This document shows, piece by piece, positions 16,365-26,183 of a stretch of DNA of 64,000 bases. This DNA comes from an uncultured Lachnospiraceae bacterium. Its GTDB lineage: Bacteria; Bacillota; Clostridia; Lachnospirales; Lachnospiraceae. The position numbers and the translations under genes are program-made. The stretch lies in the NCBI GenBank assembly GCA_947593735.1, contig CANQDT010000005.1, positions 28,664-92,663 on the forward strand, written 5' to 3'. Under the pieces are notes generated by a model. That model saw only the letters and a program-made list of their open reading frames with translations. It did no database searches and was not told the origin of the DNA. Every line of letters starts with the position of its first letter. Positions within the stretch are counted from its first letter, which is position 1.

Positions 16365-19300
16365 CTATCTCTCTTTTTCTAGCAACTCATTCAAAGAATT
16401 TATCACAGAATTTACACAATTCAACATATTTTTTCCGCCCGTTTTTTTCAGATCCAGCCGGAACGCCGGCTTCGCGCCCGGGATCACTTTGAGCGCGCCG
16501 TTCCACGCAAGCAGCAGATCCCCGAGTTTTTCTACCTGCAGCCGCGTCTCCGGATGCATGGAAAGTACGATTTCTCTTCCTTTCTGGGCGATCTCCGTTA
16601 CGCGCGCCTCATTCGCGCGGGCGCGCAGCAGCGCGATATCCAGCAAATGCTCCACTGCCGCCGGCAGATCGCCGAAGCGGTCCGTCAGCTCATCCTGCAT
16701 CTCCTCCCGGTCATCCTCGGTCGCGATCCCGGCAATGCGCTTGTACAGCTCCAGTTTCTGGCTTTCATTCCGCACATACGTATCCGGGATATAGGCGTCT
16801 ATCGATACATCGACAGCCGTTTCAAAGGAATCTTCCTTTTTCAGCCCTTTGAGCCTTGTTACCGCCTCATTCAGCATTTTGCAGTACAGGTCGTAGCCGA
16901 CCGCCTCCATGTGCCCGGATTGTTTCGCCCCGAGCAGGTTGCCCGCGCCGCGGATCTCCAGATCACGCATCGCGATCTTGTAGCCGGAGCCGAGATCGGT
17001 AAATTCCCGTATCGCCTGCAGGCGTTTTTCCGCTGTTTCCGTGATCATCCGGTCTCTCCGGTACATGAAAAACGCGTATGCCGTCCGGTTCGACCGTCCG
17101 ACCCGCCCCCGGAGCTGATAGAGCTGGGCAAGGCCGAGTTTATCGGAATCGTGAATAATCATCGTATTGACATTGCTGATGTCAAGACCGGTCTCAATGA
17201 TCGTCGTGGACACAAGCACGTCGATCTCCTTGTTGATAAAGCGCAGCATGATCGATTCCAGCTCGCGCTCGCTCATTTGCCCGTGCGCGTACGACACCGT
17301 GACGTCCGGCACGAGCTTCTGTAAGCGCGCCGTGATGTCGTCGATCGTGTTGACACGGTTATAGACATAATATACCTGCCCGCCCCGGCTGATTTCCCTT
17401 AAAATCGCCTCGCGGATCAGTTCCTCATTAAATTCCAGCACATAGGTCTGAATCGCCCTGCGGTCCATCGGCGGTTCTTCCAGCAGGCTCATATCCCGGA
17501 TCCCGATCAGGCTCATATGCAGCGTCCGCGGGATCGGCGTCGCGCTCAGCGACAGGACGTCCACGCTCTTTTTTAACAGCTTGATCTTTTCCTTGTGCGA
17601 CACTCCGAACCGCTGTTCCTCGTCGATGATCAGCAGACCAAGGTCTTTATACTGAACGTCCCTGGATAATATCCGGTGCGTTCCGATCACAATATCCACG
17701 CGCCCCTTTTTCAGCCCCTCCACGGTCGCTTTCTGCTGGGACGCGTTGCGGAAACGGGACAGCATTTCGACCGTGATCGGGTAGTCCTTCATCCGTTCCA
17801 CAAACGTATTATAATGCTGCTGCGCCAGGATCGTGGTGGGGACCAGATAAACGACCTGCTTCCCCTCTGTGACCGCCTTAAACGCCGCCCGGATCGCGAC
17901 CTCCGTTTTTCCGTAGCCCACATCGCCGCAGATCAGCCGGTCCATGATTTTCCTGCTCTCCATATCCTTCTTCGTATCCTCGATCGCGCGAAGCTGGTCA
18001 TACGTTTCTTCATAGGGAAACAGTTCTTCAAATTCTCTCTGCCACGGCGTATCCGGACTGTAACAATAGCCCTCCGTCATCTGCCTCGCCGCGTACAGTT
18101 CCACGAGCTCTTTCGCGATCTCTTTCACCTGACCGCGCACTTTCGCCTTCGTCCTTGCCCACTGCTCCCCGCCGAGCTTATTCAGTTTGGGCGATCTGGC
18201 GTCCGCCGACGCGTACTTCTGGATCAGGTCCAGTCCCGTGGCGGGAATAAACAGCTTGCTCCCGCCCAGGTATTCGATGCTGATATAATCCTTTGTCGCC
18301 CCGTCGATGTCGATCTTCTCGATCCCCTTATATATTCCGACGCCATGGCTCTCATGAACCACATAATCCCCGACGGAAATATCGGAAAAGCTGTTGATCC
18401 GCTCGCCCTTCCCGGCATACTGCTTCTTCCGGGCAGCCCTCTTTTCCCTCCGGGAGAAAATATCATTCTCCGCGATGATGATCTGCCGCCAGTCCGGGTA
18501 CTCGAATCCTTTCGGCAGCCTGCCTGCCGCGACTACGATCGTCCCTTCCCCGACCGGCTCGTCCAGATTTTCCCGGTACAGCGCGTCAACCTCATTATAC
18601 CGGATATCCTCCGTCAGCTTTTTTGCCCTCACGCCGGACGGCGCCAGAATTACGATCCGGTATTTTTGCCGTTTCCAGTTCTTCAGGTCGCGGATGAGAT
18701 CCGGGAAATCATTGTGATACGACGGGACGGAACGGACGTTCATGCTAAAGGTCGCCTTTGGCGGGACCGTCCCGGTCCCGGTCGCCAGCGTGCTCAAGAA
18801 TACCGTCTTCTGCGCGCACGCGGCAGCCATGGTTTCCTTTGCGGAAAACAGTACCTTCGCCTGGGTCGGGAGAATATAGCCTCCCTCCAGCCTTCCCTTC
18901 ATGCTTTCCTGAAATTCCCGTTCATAGCCCTCGGCGCGTTCCATCACGCGCGCCGGCTCGTCAATAAAAAAGAGGCTGTCCTCGTTTTTCCAGTAATCCA
19001 AAAAAGAAACGGTCCTGCGGAAAAAAAATTCAATATAGCTGTCCAGCCCGCTGCTGGCGTGAAATTCCGCCAACTCTTCCTTTGCCTGCGCCGTTTCGCG
19101 CCGGATCCGCGCGCAGGCTTCCGTCTGTCCCGCTTCCTTCAGCGCGTCCGCATAGCTCTGGTACTCCCGCTCCATCCGGGCGATTCCCGCGCGGATCCGC
19201 TCGTCCGTAAGCACCATCTCCGACGCGGGATAAATCGTGATCCCGCTGATCCGCTCCATGGACCGCTGGCTTTCCACGTCAAACCGCCGGATCGAATCCA

Positions 19301-19892
19301 CTTCTTCTCCCCACAGCTCGATCCGGCACGGATTGTCCTCCGTCAGCGGGAACACGTCGATAATATCGCCGCGGATGCTGAACTGACCCGGCGTCTCCAC
19401 CTGATAATTTTTTTCATATCCGAGCATGACAAGCTGCCGCCGGAGCTGTTCGGTGTCGATCCGGGACGTCTCGTCCAGATAGATCACATGCTCCTCCCAC
19501 TCCTCCAGCGGGCAGAGGCGATCCATCGCGCCGTCAACCGTCATGATGATCGTCGCGCGCTCCGCCTCATAGAGCTTCTGCATGGCACGGATGCGCTGCC
19601 GCATGATCGCGTGCCCGTGAATATCCGCGCTGTAAAAAAGAACGTCCCTGGCGGGATACAGATATACGCGCCGGTCAAAAAAACGGTAGCTCTCATACAA
19701 TTCTTTCGCGCGCGCCTCGCTGTGCGTAAGAATGATCCGGAACTGGCAATCCTGCGCCAGATTATAGATCAGGTGCGGTTTCTGCACGTCAATGCAGCCG
19801 GTCACCAGAAGCGGCAGCCTGCCGGTGTGGATTGCCTGTTTTATTTTTTTCAGTTCCTCCGACTGAAGCAGAGGCTGATTGATCGCTTTCAT
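16365..19892 (-). CDS. mfd: transcription-repair coupling factor Mfd
   Basis: An 1175-aa ATP-driven translocase that removes RNA polymerase stalled at DNA lesions and recruits UvrA. Domains in order: UvrB-like module (1-~350), a CarD-like RNA-polymerase interaction domain (~485-560, [19 protein letters not shown]), RecG-like helicase motor with Walker [12 protein letters not shown] and Walker [10 protein letters not shown], the second helicase lobe with [10 protein letters not shown], and a C-terminal inhibitory D7 domain. Length is normal. It overlaps pth by 4 bp (ATGA), as commonly found. Its 3' end abuts the 91-bp repeats within 2 bp, and the last codons contribute a TTGCTA that is 17 bp from the first TATAAT of the array. 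Confidence 0.97.
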   Translation of the reverse strand: MKAINQPLLQSEELKKIKQAIHTGRLPLLVTGCIDVQKPHLIYNLAQDCQFRIILTHSEARAKELYESYRFFDRRVYLYPARDVLFYSADIHGHAIMRQRIRAMQKLYEAERATIIMTVDGAMDRLCPLEEWEEHVIYLDETSRIDTEQLRRQLVMLGYEKNYQVETPGQFSIRGDIIDVFPLTEDNPCRIELWGEEVDSIRRFDVESQRSMERISGITIYPASEMVLTDERIRAGIARMEREYQSYADALKEAGQTEACARIRRETAQAKEELAEFHASSGLDSYIEFFFRRTVSFLDYWKNEDSLFFIDEPARVMERAEGYEREFQESMKGRLEGGYILPTQAKVLFSAKETMAAACAQKTVFLSTLATGTGTVPPKATFSMNVRSVPSYHNDFPDLIRDLKNWKRQKYRIVILAPSGVRAKKLTEDIRYNEVDALYRENLDEPVGEGTIVVAAGRLPKGFEYPDWRQIIIAENDIFSRREKRAARKKQYAGKGERINSFSDISVGDYVVHESHGVGIYKGIEKIDIDGATKDYISIEYLGGSKLFIPATGLDLIQKYASADARSPKLNKLGGEQWARTKAKVRGQVKEIAKELVELYAARQMTEGYCYSPDTPWQREFEELFPYEETYDQLRAIEDTKKDMESRKIMDRLICGDVGYGKTEVAIRAAFKAVTEGKQVVYLVPTTILAQQHYNTFVERMKDYPITVEMLSRFRNASQQKATVEGLKKGRVDIVIGTHRILSRDVQYKDLGLLIIDEEQRFGVSHKEKIKLLKKSVDVLSLSATPIPRTLHMSLIGIRDMSLLEEPPMDRRAIQTYVLEFNEELIREAILREISRGGQVYYVYNRVNTIDDITARLQKLVPDVTVSYAHGQMSERELESIMLRFINKEIDVLVSTTIIETGLDISNVNTMIIHDSDKLGLAQLYQLRGRVGRSNRTAYAFFMYRRDRMITETAEKRLQAIREFTDLGSGYKIAMRDLEIRGAGNLLGAKQSGHMEAVGYDLYCKMLNEAVTRLKGLKKEDSFETAVDVSIDAYIPDTYVRNESQKLELYKRIAGIATEDDREEMQDELTDRFGDLPAAVEHLLDIALLRARANEARVTEIAQKGREIVLSMHPETRLQVEKLGDLLLAWNGALKVIPGAKPAFRLDLKKTGGKNMLNCVNSVINSLNELLEKER

Positions 19893-20458
19893 CGCCTGAC
19901 TCCGTTAAATTCATTCATCGCTGTCCCGATATCCTTGCTGATCATTGTATAAACCGCCTCGCAGGCGCGGTCGGTCGCCTCGTCCATGATCGGGATCTCC
20001 TCTCTCGTGAACCGTCCCAGCACGTAATCCGCAAGATCCTGCCATGCCGGGCGCTCCCCCACTCCGATCTTGACTCTCGGAAACTCGTTTGTCCCGAGAT
20101 GGGCGATCACGCTTTTGATCCCGTTATGCCCGCCCGCGCTTCCTTTCGCGCGGATCCGCAGCTGTCCCACAGCGAGGCTCACATCATCCGACAGAAGGAT
20201 GATATCCTCCGGGCGGATCTTATAAAAATCCGCCATTGCCCGGACGCTCTCGCCGCTGTTATTCATGAAGGTTTCCGGCTTTGCGAGCAAAACCGTCTCC
20301 GTTCCGATTTTCCCTTTCCCGATCAGTGCCCGGTGTTTTTTCGTCCCGACCGGGATCAGAAACGCATCTGCTATTTTATCTATGGCGTGATATCCGATAT
20401 TATGTCTGGTTCCCACATATTTGCTCCCCGGATTCCCGAGGCCGACGATCAGTTTCAT
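19889..20458 (-). CDS. pth: peptidyl-tRNA hydrolase
   Basis: A 189-aa esterase that releases tRNA from prematurely dropped peptidyl-tRNA. The active-site features are visible: Asn10 in VGLGNPGSKY, catalytic His19 in TRHNIGYHAID, the PETFMNNSGESV segment near 62-73, and an Asp in LLSDDVSL. Length is typical. Overlaps mfd by 4 bp, so the two are translationally coupled. A terminator of the upstream spoVG unit lies at 20509-20545. Confidence 0.96.
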   Translation of the reverse strand: MKLIVGLGNPGSKYVGTRHNIGYHAIDKIADAFLIPVGTKKHRALIGKGKIGTETVLLAKPETFMNNSGESVRAMADFYKIRPEDIILLSDDVSLAVGQLRIRAKGSAGGHNGIKSVIAHLGTNEFPRVKIGVGERPAWQDLADYVLGRFTREEIPIMDEATDRACEAVYTMISKDIGTAMNEFNGVRR

Positions 20459-20508
20459 GCTTCTTTTCCCCGCATTTCTTTTTACTGCCCTTTATCATAC
20501 TTGAAAAA

Positions 20509-20545
20509 AGGACAAAAAGCAAGAGAGCCGCGTTCTGCGGCTCTC
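20509..20545 (-). terminator. terminator after spoVG
   Basis: A perfect 9-bp stem (20523-20531 with 20537-20545) and 5-nt loop, followed on the minus strand by a T-rich tract. Between it and the spoVG stop is a second, very GC-rich hairpin (20558-20588) whose role is unknown. Confidence 0.8.
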
Positions 20546-20595
20546 CTGCCCGGAGATGCCGGCGCCGCGACAAGCGGCGGCCGGCGCCATATCCC

Positions 20596-20877
20596 TTATA
20601 CAGCGATATCCCCTTCCTCCTCCACCAGCGATTCTTCGTATTTCTGGAGAATCAGCTCCTGGATTCGGCCGCGTGTTTCTGAATTGATCGGGTGGGCAAT
20701 ATCGCGATATTCCCCATCTGCGGTTCTACGGCTCGGCATTGCGATAAAAAGGCCTTTCTCGCCTTCGATTACCTTGATGTCGTGCACGACAAACTCATTG
20801 TCAATCGTGATAGAAACAACTGCCTTCATTTTTCCGTCTTTCGGGACTTTCCTCACACGCACATCTGTAATCTGCAT
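20596..20877 (-). CDS. spoVG: septation/regulatory RNA-binding protein SpoVG
   Basis: A 93-aa protein recognised by [11 protein letters not shown] at the N-terminus and the conserved [20 protein letters not shown] segment at 49-68. SpoVG binds nucleic acid and affects sporulation, septation and virulence traits in different Firmicutes. The ribosome site GAAGGGGG precedes the ATG. In B. subtilis the gene has a sigma-H promoter; here the upstream 68 bp hold only a weak match (AGTAA ... GAAT), which I do not call. Downstream lies a terminator, upstream glgD on the same strand. Confidence 0.96.
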   Translation of the reverse strand: MQITDVRVRKVPKDGKMKAVVSITIDNEFVVHDIKVIEGEKGLFIAMPSRRTADGEYRDIAHPINSETRGRIQELILQKYEESLVEEEGDIAV

Positions 20878-20945
20878 ACAGTACCCCCTTCTACATTCAT
20901 GTGCATATTAACGGTTACTTTGTGTGTGATTGGGTTGACAAGTTT

Positions 20946-22070
20946 CTATAATACATAACGCACGTTGTTCTCAACAACAACTTTTATCTTGTCGTTTTCG
21001 CCAACATGAGTTGTATTCGCCCGAAGCGTATCGCGACTCTCTACGATGCAGTTTTCTATGTGTGAATTGTCCCCGATATATACGCTGTTCAGTACGATGG
21101 AATTTTTGATCGTACAGTTATTGCCAACGTATACGTCTTTAAACAATACGGAGTTTTCTACCCGGCCGTTGATGATGCAGCCGGAAGAAATGATACTGTT
21201 GCTTACCTCCGAACCCGGATTGTATTTCGCCGGCGGCAGATCGTCCACCTTTGAATATACGTCCGGATATGTCTTGAAGAAATAATCGCGGATCTCTTTT
21301 TTGAGGAAATCCATATTGACCTCATAATAAGCGTCCACGGTCGAAATATTTCTCCAGTAAGTATCCATCTTATATGCGTAAATATTTTTCACGTCCTTGT
21401 ACCGCATAATGACGTCCATGACAAAATTGGTCCTGCCCTCCTGATGGCATTTCTCCAGCAGGTCGATCAGCTGGCGCCTGCGGATCACATAAATCCCCGC
21501 CGATACAAGGCGCGTCTTCGCGCGCAGCGGTTTTTCCTCAAAATCAATGATCCGGTCCCTGTCGTCCGTCACCGCGATGCCAAAACGAGTAATCTCGTCC
21601 ATTCCCTCCGGGAGCTCCTTGCATACGACCGTGATATCCGCTCCCTTCGCAATGTGGTATTCCAGAACTTTATTATAATCCAGCTTGTATACGCCGTCCC
21701 CTGCCGTAATGACTACATACGGCTCATGGCTTGCCTTGAGGAAATTGATATTCTGGTACAGCGCGTCCGCCGTGCCCTGGTACCACATGCTGTTGTCCGG
21801 CGTGATCGTCGGCGTGAACGTATACAGACCACCCTGCTTCCGCCCGAAGTCCCACCATTTGGAGGAACTGAGGTGATCGTTCAGCGATCTTGAATTATAT
21901 TGGGTAAATACCGCCACTTTCTGAATGTGGGAGTTGGACATATTGCTCAATGTAAAATCGATCGCGCGAAAAGAACCCGCGACCGGCATCGCCGCTACCG
22001 CCCTCTTTGCCGTCAGCTCTCCCATCTTACCGCTGTTTCCGCCTGCCAAAACAATTCCTATCGCTCTCAT
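20946..22070 (-). CDS. glgD: glucose-1-phosphate adenylyltransferase subunit GlgD
   Basis: A 374-aa nucleotidyltransferase-like protein with a C-terminal left-handed beta-helix (hexapeptide repeats such as [16 protein letters not shown]). The N-terminus [20 protein letters not shown] lacks part of the catalytic loop seen in GlgC, as is usual for GlgD, a non-catalytic or weakly catalytic partner that modulates GlgC in the ADP-glucose pyrophosphorylase complex. It overlaps glgC by 4 bp. Glycogen synthase and branching genes are not in this window. Confidence 0.93.
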   Translation of the reverse strand: MRAIGIVLAGGNSGKMGELTAKRAVAAMPVAGSFRAIDFTLSNMSNSHIQKVAVFTQYNSRSLNDHLSSSKWWDFGRKQGGLYTFTPTITPDNSMWYQGTADALYQNINFLKASHEPYVVITAGDGVYKLDYNKVLEYHIAKGADITVVCKELPEGMDEITRFGIAVTDDRDRIIDFEEKPLRAKTRLVSAGIYVIRRRQLIDLLEKCHQEGRTNFVMDVIMRYKDVKNIYAYKMDTYWRNISTVDAYYEVNMDFLKKEIRDYFFKTYPDVYSKVDDLPPAKYNPGSEVSNSIISSGCIINGRVENSVLFKDVYVGNNCTIKNSIVLNSVYIGDNSHIENCIVESRDTLRANTTHVGENDKIKVVVENNVRYVL

Positions 22071-23341
22071 ACCGCTTCACCGCCTTTGATCAAAGTCTCG
22101 CCGCTCGCCAGAATGCCGTCCGGATAATCGTCGATCGTCGTTATGCCGGCAATGGCGACATTTTTGCCGACCCGCACGCCGCCCGGGATCACGCTGCCCT
22201 CCCCGATGGCGACCAGGCCGTCTGAATAGATATGCGGCTTTTCTTTATTCGGCGCTTCCTCAAAAGCGCCAAGCTCAACGCCCGCTCCGATCGTGGACTG
22301 CTCCGCGATGATCGCTTTCCGGACCGTTGAATCCCTGCCGATCGTGACGTTGTTCATGATAATGGAATCCCGGATATCGCACCCTTCTTCTATCGTCACG
22401 CCCGAACCGATGACGCAGTTCCGGACTTGTCCATAGATCTCGGTGCCCTCTCCGATGATCGTACCGCAGATGCTGGAGTCCGCGGACAGATATTGCGGCG
22501 GCAATGTATCGTTCTTGGTATAGATCCGCCAGAATTCTTCATATAAATTAAACTCCGGGATAATATCGATCAGTTCCATATTGGCTTCCCAGTATGAACT
22601 GAGCGTCCCTACGTCTTTCCAGTATCCCTGGAATTCATAGGCGCATACCTTGCTTCCCCTCTCATGGCAATACGGGATCACATGCTTCCCGAAATCGCAG
22701 TTCGGCTGCTCCGACAGCGCCTGCAGTGACTCCTTCAGCAGCTTCCAGTTAAAGATGTAGATCCCCATCGACGCTTTGTTGCTTCTCGGGTGTTCCGGTT
22801 TTTCTTCAAATTCCGTGATCTTTCCCGTATCGTCGGTAATGACAACGCCGAACCGGCTCGCTTCCTCCATCGGCACCTCGTATGTGGCGATCGTGATGTC
22901 CGCGCCGCTTGACTTGTGGTAATCCAACATCATCTCGTAATCCATCTTATAAATATGGTCGCCGGAAAGGATCAGGACATATTCCGGATTATAATACTCC
23001 ATATAATCAATATTCTGATAAATGGCATTCGCCGTGCCGGTATACCAGTCCGTATTCTCGCTCTTTTCATACGGCGGAAGCACGGTCACGCCTCCTACGT
23101 TCCGGTCCAGATCCCACGGGATCCCGATCCCGATATGCTGATTCAGCCGGAGCGGCTGGTACTGCGTCAGCACGCCGACCGTATCGATCCCTGAATTTAT
23201 GCAGTTGCTCAGTGGAAAATCGATGATCTTATATTTCCCGCCAAACGCAACTGCGGGCTTTGCCAGCTTAGAGGTAAGAACTCCAAGTCTGCTACCTTGT
23301 CCGCCCGCCAATAACATGGCAATCATTTCCTTTTTAATCAT
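22067..23341 (-). CDS. glgC: glucose-1-phosphate adenylyltransferase (ADP-glucose pyrophosphorylase)
   Basis: A 424-aa enzyme that makes ADP-glucose from ATP and glucose-1-phosphate, the committed step in glycogen synthesis. The pyrophosphorylase loop [20 protein letters not shown] (9-28) and the [14 protein letters not shown] segment are intact, and a beta-helix follows. First gene of glgC-glgD, with a good promoter 28-56 bp upstream and a GAGAGGTGAGAG ribosome site. The glgC promoter diverges from that of murC. Confidence 0.96.
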   Translation of the reverse strand: MIKKEMIAMLLAGGQGSRLGVLTSKLAKPAVAFGGKYKIIDFPLSNCINSGIDTVGVLTQYQPLRLNQHIGIGIPWDLDRNVGGVTVLPPYEKSENTDWYTGTANAIYQNIDYMEYYNPEYVLILSGDHIYKMDYEMMLDYHKSSGADITIATYEVPMEEASRFGVVITDDTGKITEFEEKPEHPRSNKASMGIYIFNWKLLKESLQALSEQPNCDFGKHVIPYCHERGSKVCAYEFQGYWKDVGTLSSYWEANMELIDIIPEFNLYEEFWRIYTKNDTLPPQYLSADSSICGTIIGEGTEIYGQVRNCVIGSGVTIEEGCDIRDSIIMNNVTIGRDSTVRKAIIAEQSTIGAGVELGAFEEAPNKEKPHIYSDGLVAIGEGSVIPGGVRVGKNVAIAGITTIDDYPDGILASGETLIKGGEAV

Positions 23342-23368
23342 ACTCTCACCTCTCTTACGATAATATTT

Positions 23369-23397
23369 ATTATAACATCAAATTTGGTAAATGTGAA
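23369..23397 (-). promoter_or_regulatory. sigma-A promoter of glgC-glgD
   Basis: Minus strand TTCACA (23392-23397), 17-bp spacer, TATAAT (23369-23374), within an AT-rich divergent intergenic region. Confidence 0.72.
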
Positions 23398-23485
23398 TAA
23401 AATTTTTTGAAAATTTTTCAATAATTTGGTATATTTTCCTCGATTTTTGTCACACCACAAGATTTAGTGTTTTTTCCCCGAAACC

Positions 23486-23514
23486 TTGATTATTTAGTGA
23501 TATTGTTCTATAAT
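23486..23514 (+). promoter_or_regulatory. sigma-A promoter of murC
   Basis: TTGATT (23486-23491), 17-bp spacer, perfect TATAAT (23509-23514). The predicted transcription start near 23521 leaves a leader of about 170 nt before murC. Confidence 0.75.
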
Positions 23515-23522
23515 TGAGATAC

Positions 23523-23675
23523 ATGAGAACGCGTCCCGGGACCAGGACGGCATTGAAACGGCTGCGGGACCGCGGAAGCATATCATACGGGCGGCATACG
23601 CGCATCCATGGGGCGGCGCACGTTTCCTGTCTTTTTCGGATGCCGGTTTTTCGCATATTCCGCCGCAAACCGTAG
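23523..23675 (+). CDS. possible 50-aa Arg-rich leader peptide upstream of murC
   Basis: An open frame of 50 codons begins with the ATG at 23523, only about 2 nt after the predicted transcription start of the murC promoter, and stops at 23675, five bases before the murC ribosome site. The peptide is rich in Arg (about 14 of 50) and has no recognisable domain. It has no room for a ribosome site, so it could only be translated as a leaderless mRNA. It may equally be a chance open frame in a structured GC-rich leader. Confidence 0.25.
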   Translation: MRTRPGTRTALKRLRDRGSISYGRHTRIHGAAHVSCLFRMPVFRIFRRKP

Positions 23676-23691
23676 TCGGGAGGAATCTTAT

Positions 23692-25074
23692 ATGTACAAA
23701 CTGAATTTTGACAAGGCGATTCATGTCCATTTTATCGGGATCGGCGGCGTAAGCATGAGCGGGCTCGCGGAAATCCTTCTGCGCGCCGGCTTCCCCGTAT
23801 CCGGTTCGGACCGGTCGTCCTCCGCGGCGACCGAACGCCTCCAGTCGCTTGGCGCGACCGTCTCGATCGGTCAGCGCGCGTCCAACATCACGGACGACAT
23901 CGACCTCGTCGTCTACACCGCGGCGATCCATGAAGATAATCCGGAGCTTCGCGCCGTGCGGGAAAAAGGGATCCCGGCGATCACGCGCGCGTCCCTTCTC
24001 GGTCAGATCATGGCGAACTACCGGTACGCGATCGGCGTAGCCGGTACGCACGGAAAGACGACGACCACCTCCATGCTGTCCCATATCCTGCTTGCCGCGG
24101 AACTTGACCCTACGATCTCTGTCGGAGGGAACTTGAAAACCATCGGCGGCAATATCCGGGTCGGGCAGTCCGACGTTTTTCTCGCGGAGGCGTGCGAATA
24201 TACAAACAGCTTCCTTGCGCTTTTCCCAACGATCGCCGTCATCTTAAACGTGGAAGAAGACCACATGGACTTTTTCCATGACCTGCATGAGATCGAAACT
24301 TCTTTCAAGCAGTACGCCGGGCTCCTCCCGGACGATACCGGCGTCCTCGTCATAAACGGCGATATGGACAGTTTTTCTTATATTGTACAGGATCTGTCCT
24401 GTCAGATCTTCACTTTTGGCGTCGGGAGCCAGAATGATTATTATCCGGACCATATCACTTATGACGAGCTTGGGAACAGCCATTTCGACGTCATGGAGCG
24501 GGGGACGCTCCTCTTTCACGCCGATCTCTCGGTTCCCGGGCTTCACAATATCACAAACGCGCTGGCTTCCATCGCGGTAGCCCGGAGCCTGCACATCGAC
24601 TGCTCCGCGATCCGGGAAGGGCTCGTCTCATTCTCCGGCGCGGATCGTCGGTTCGAATACAAGGGAACGGTCGGCGGCGTGACGGTCGTGGACGATTACG
24701 CGCACCATCCTACCGAGATCCGCTCGACGCTCCTTGCGGCGGCGAGCTACCCGCACAGGGAGCTTTGGACCGTGTTCCAGCCGCACACATATACAAGGAC
24801 GCGGGCGTTTCTACATGATTTCGCGGACGCGCTCTCCCTGAGCGACCACATTATCCTGACCGATATTTACGCGGCGCGCGAGGCGGACACGGGCGAGGTT
24901 TCCTCCGCCGACATCCAGTCGCTTCTGGAAGAAAAAGGGTGCGATGTGCATTACTTCCACTCGTTTGACGAGATCGAAAATTTTATTTTAGAAAATTGTT
25001 CCGGTAATGATTTGTTGATAACTATGGGAGCCGGAGACGTGGTACTTATTGGAGAACGGCTTCTCGGATTGTAG
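23692..25074 (+). CDS. murC: UDP-N-acetylmuramate--L-alanine ligase
   Basis: A 460-aa Mur ligase that adds L-Ala to UDP-MurNAc, the first amino acid of the peptidoglycan stem. The N-terminal Rossmann motif HFIGIGGVSMSGLA (12-25), ATP loop GTHGKTTTTSM near 115-125, the EACEYTNSFL segment and the VVDDYAHHPTEI motif are all present. GGGAGGAATC precedes the ATG at 23692; the open frame upstream of this is leader. The stop codon runs directly into a cluster of DnaA boxes. Confidence 0.96.
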   Translation: MYKLNFDKAIHVHFIGIGGVSMSGLAEILLRAGFPVSGSDRSSSAATERLQSLGATVSIGQRASNITDDIDLVVYTAAIHEDNPELRAVREKGIPAITRASLLGQIMANYRYAIGVAGTHGKTTTTSMLSHILLAAELDPTISVGGNLKTIGGNIRVGQSDVFLAEACEYTNSFLALFPTIAVILNVEEDHMDFFHDLHEIETSFKQYAGLLPDDTGVLVINGDMDSFSYIVQDLSCQIFTFGVGSQNDYYPDHITYDELGNSHFDVMERGTLLFHADLSVPGLHNITNALASIAVARSLHIDCSAIREGLVSFSGADRRFEYKGTVGGVTVVDDYAHHPTEIRSTLLAAASYPHRELWTVFQPHTYTRTRAFLHDFADALSLSDHIILTDIYAAREADTGEVSSADIQSLLEEKGCDVHYFHSFDEIENFILENCSGNDLLITMGAGDVVLIGERLLGL

Positions 25075-25256
25075 TTATCCACATTATCCACCGGCTTATA
25101 CACAACCAACTTGTCCACAACGACCGCGGGGCTCTGTCCATCGTTTCCAAAAACTGGATAGCGGAAAATCTTTGTAAATAAAGGGTTTTCGACAAATTAC
25201 CCCCCCCGGTCCCCAAAATTTTACATTGAGTTGTCCACGAATCCACATTATCCACA
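25075..25256 (+). promoter_or_regulatory. DnaA-box cluster
   Basis: Three perfect TTATNCACA boxes (25075-25083, 25096-25104, 25248-25256) and three one-to-two-mismatch boxes (25084-25092, 25111-25119, 25231-25239), all in the same orientation within 182 bp. Between the two groups lies an AT-rich stretch and a C8 run. The cluster is in the promoter region of the dnaD-like/dnaI-like genes. It is probably a DnaA-binding regulatory or titration site; dnaA and dnaN are not in the window. Confidence 0.8.
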
Positions 25257-25293
25257 ATCCCGCCTGATCTGCCCTTTGCGTACATCTGTTCGC

Positions 25294-25322
25294 TTTTCAA
25301 TTTTTTTCCGCTGTGCTATAAT
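25294..25322 (+). promoter_or_regulatory. sigma-A promoter of the dnaD-like operon
   Basis: TTTTCA (25294-25299), 17-bp spacer, TATAAT (25317-25322), 34 bp upstream of the start codon and 38 bp downstream of the last DnaA box. Confidence 0.65.
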
Positions 25323-25355
25323 GGGCAACGATAAAAACAGATGAGGTGAAACGCA

Positions 25356-26168
25356 TTGAACACAATCGAATTAAGGCAGGATGAGGAAAACAGCACCACC
25401 TCAATTTCCAATACATTTATTGATACGTACATGCCGAGGGCGAACGGGGAATTTCTGAAAGTATACTTCCTGCTTGCCCGCTGCCTGCACGATCATTCTG
25501 CTGTCAGCCTGGCTTCCATGGCGGACGCGCTGCACCATACGGAGCAGGATGTAAAGCGCGCGCTCCAGTACTGGGCAGACGAGCATATCTTGCATTTGGA
25601 TTTTGACGAAGAACACAATATTTCCGGAATTGAACTGCTTCCTTTAAAAAGAAAGGAGACTGCGGCTGGTATGACGCCCGATGAAACGATTTATCCGGAA
25701 CAGGAAAAGACGCCTTATCCCGTCTCCGAAACACCAAAGAAAATCTCTTATACGCCAAAGGAGCTTGCGGCAAGGCTGGAGGCGAACCATTTGAACCAGG
25801 TCGCTTTCATGGCGGATACCTGCCTTGGCAAGCCTTTGTCCATCAATGAACTGAATACGCTGTACTATTTTAATGAATCGCTGCATATGGACGCGGATTT
25901 TATTCAATTCCTGTTTGAATACTGCTGCTCCAGGGGCAAAAAAAATATGCGCTACATTGAAAAAGTCGCCGTGAGCTGGTATGAAGACGGTCTGCGCGAC
26001 CTGAATACCGCGAAAAGCCGGCTGACGCCGTCCGTCATGGATGCGCCGGTCGTTTCCGCGAAAGCGCCCGCGAAAAACCGGTTCAACGACTTTGAGCAGC
26101 GGACCTATGACTTTGACGATATCGAACGGCGGCTGATCGCAAAAGTCGGCACGCCGGGCGCCAGATAA
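25356..26168 (+). CDS. DnaD-domain replication initiation protein
   Basis: A 270-aa protein with an N-terminal winged-helix-like region (1-~95) and a DnaD-type C-terminal domain (~130-225, with a YIEKVAVSWYEDGLRDL segment resembling the YxxxI..W motif), ending in the FEQRTYDFDDIERRL tail seen in Clostridial homologues. DnaD-family proteins help DnaA load the replicative helicase at the origin. The start is a TTG at 25356 with GAGGTG at the right spacing; an ATG slightly upstream runs into a stop. It is followed 15 bp later by the helicase loader. Codon and base composition match its neighbours. Confidence 0.85.
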   Translation: MNTIELRQDEENSTTSISNTFIDTYMPRANGEFLKVYFLLARCLHDHSAVSLASMADALHHTEQDVKRALQYWADEHILHLDFDEEHNISGIELLPLKRKETAAGMTPDETIYPEQEKTPYPVSETPKKISYTPKELAARLEANHLNQVAFMADTCLGKPLSINELNTLYYFNESLHMDADFIQFLFEYCCSRGKKNMRYIEKVAVSWYEDGLRDLNTAKSRLTPSVMDAPVVSAKAPAKNRFNDFEQRTYDFDDIERRLIAKVGTPGAR

Positions 26169-26183
26169 GGAGTATCTCTACCC

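Noticed and set aside
16258..16794. A plus-strand open frame across the 91-bp repeats with repeated peptide sequence
   Set aside because: The unit length (91) is not a multiple of three, so the apparent peptide cannot be maintained between units; it also overlaps mfd antisense.
17676..19952. A 758-codon open frame on the plus strand opposite mfd
   Set aside because: Antisense of a conserved gene; the translation is rich in Arg, Pro, His and Asp, with no domain. GC-rich third positions remove stops on the opposite strand.
25075..25256. Chromosomal origin of replication
   Set aside because: dnaA and dnaN are not adjacent, only six DnaA boxes are seen and there is no clear unwinding-site trio pattern; a regulatory or titration cluster fits better.
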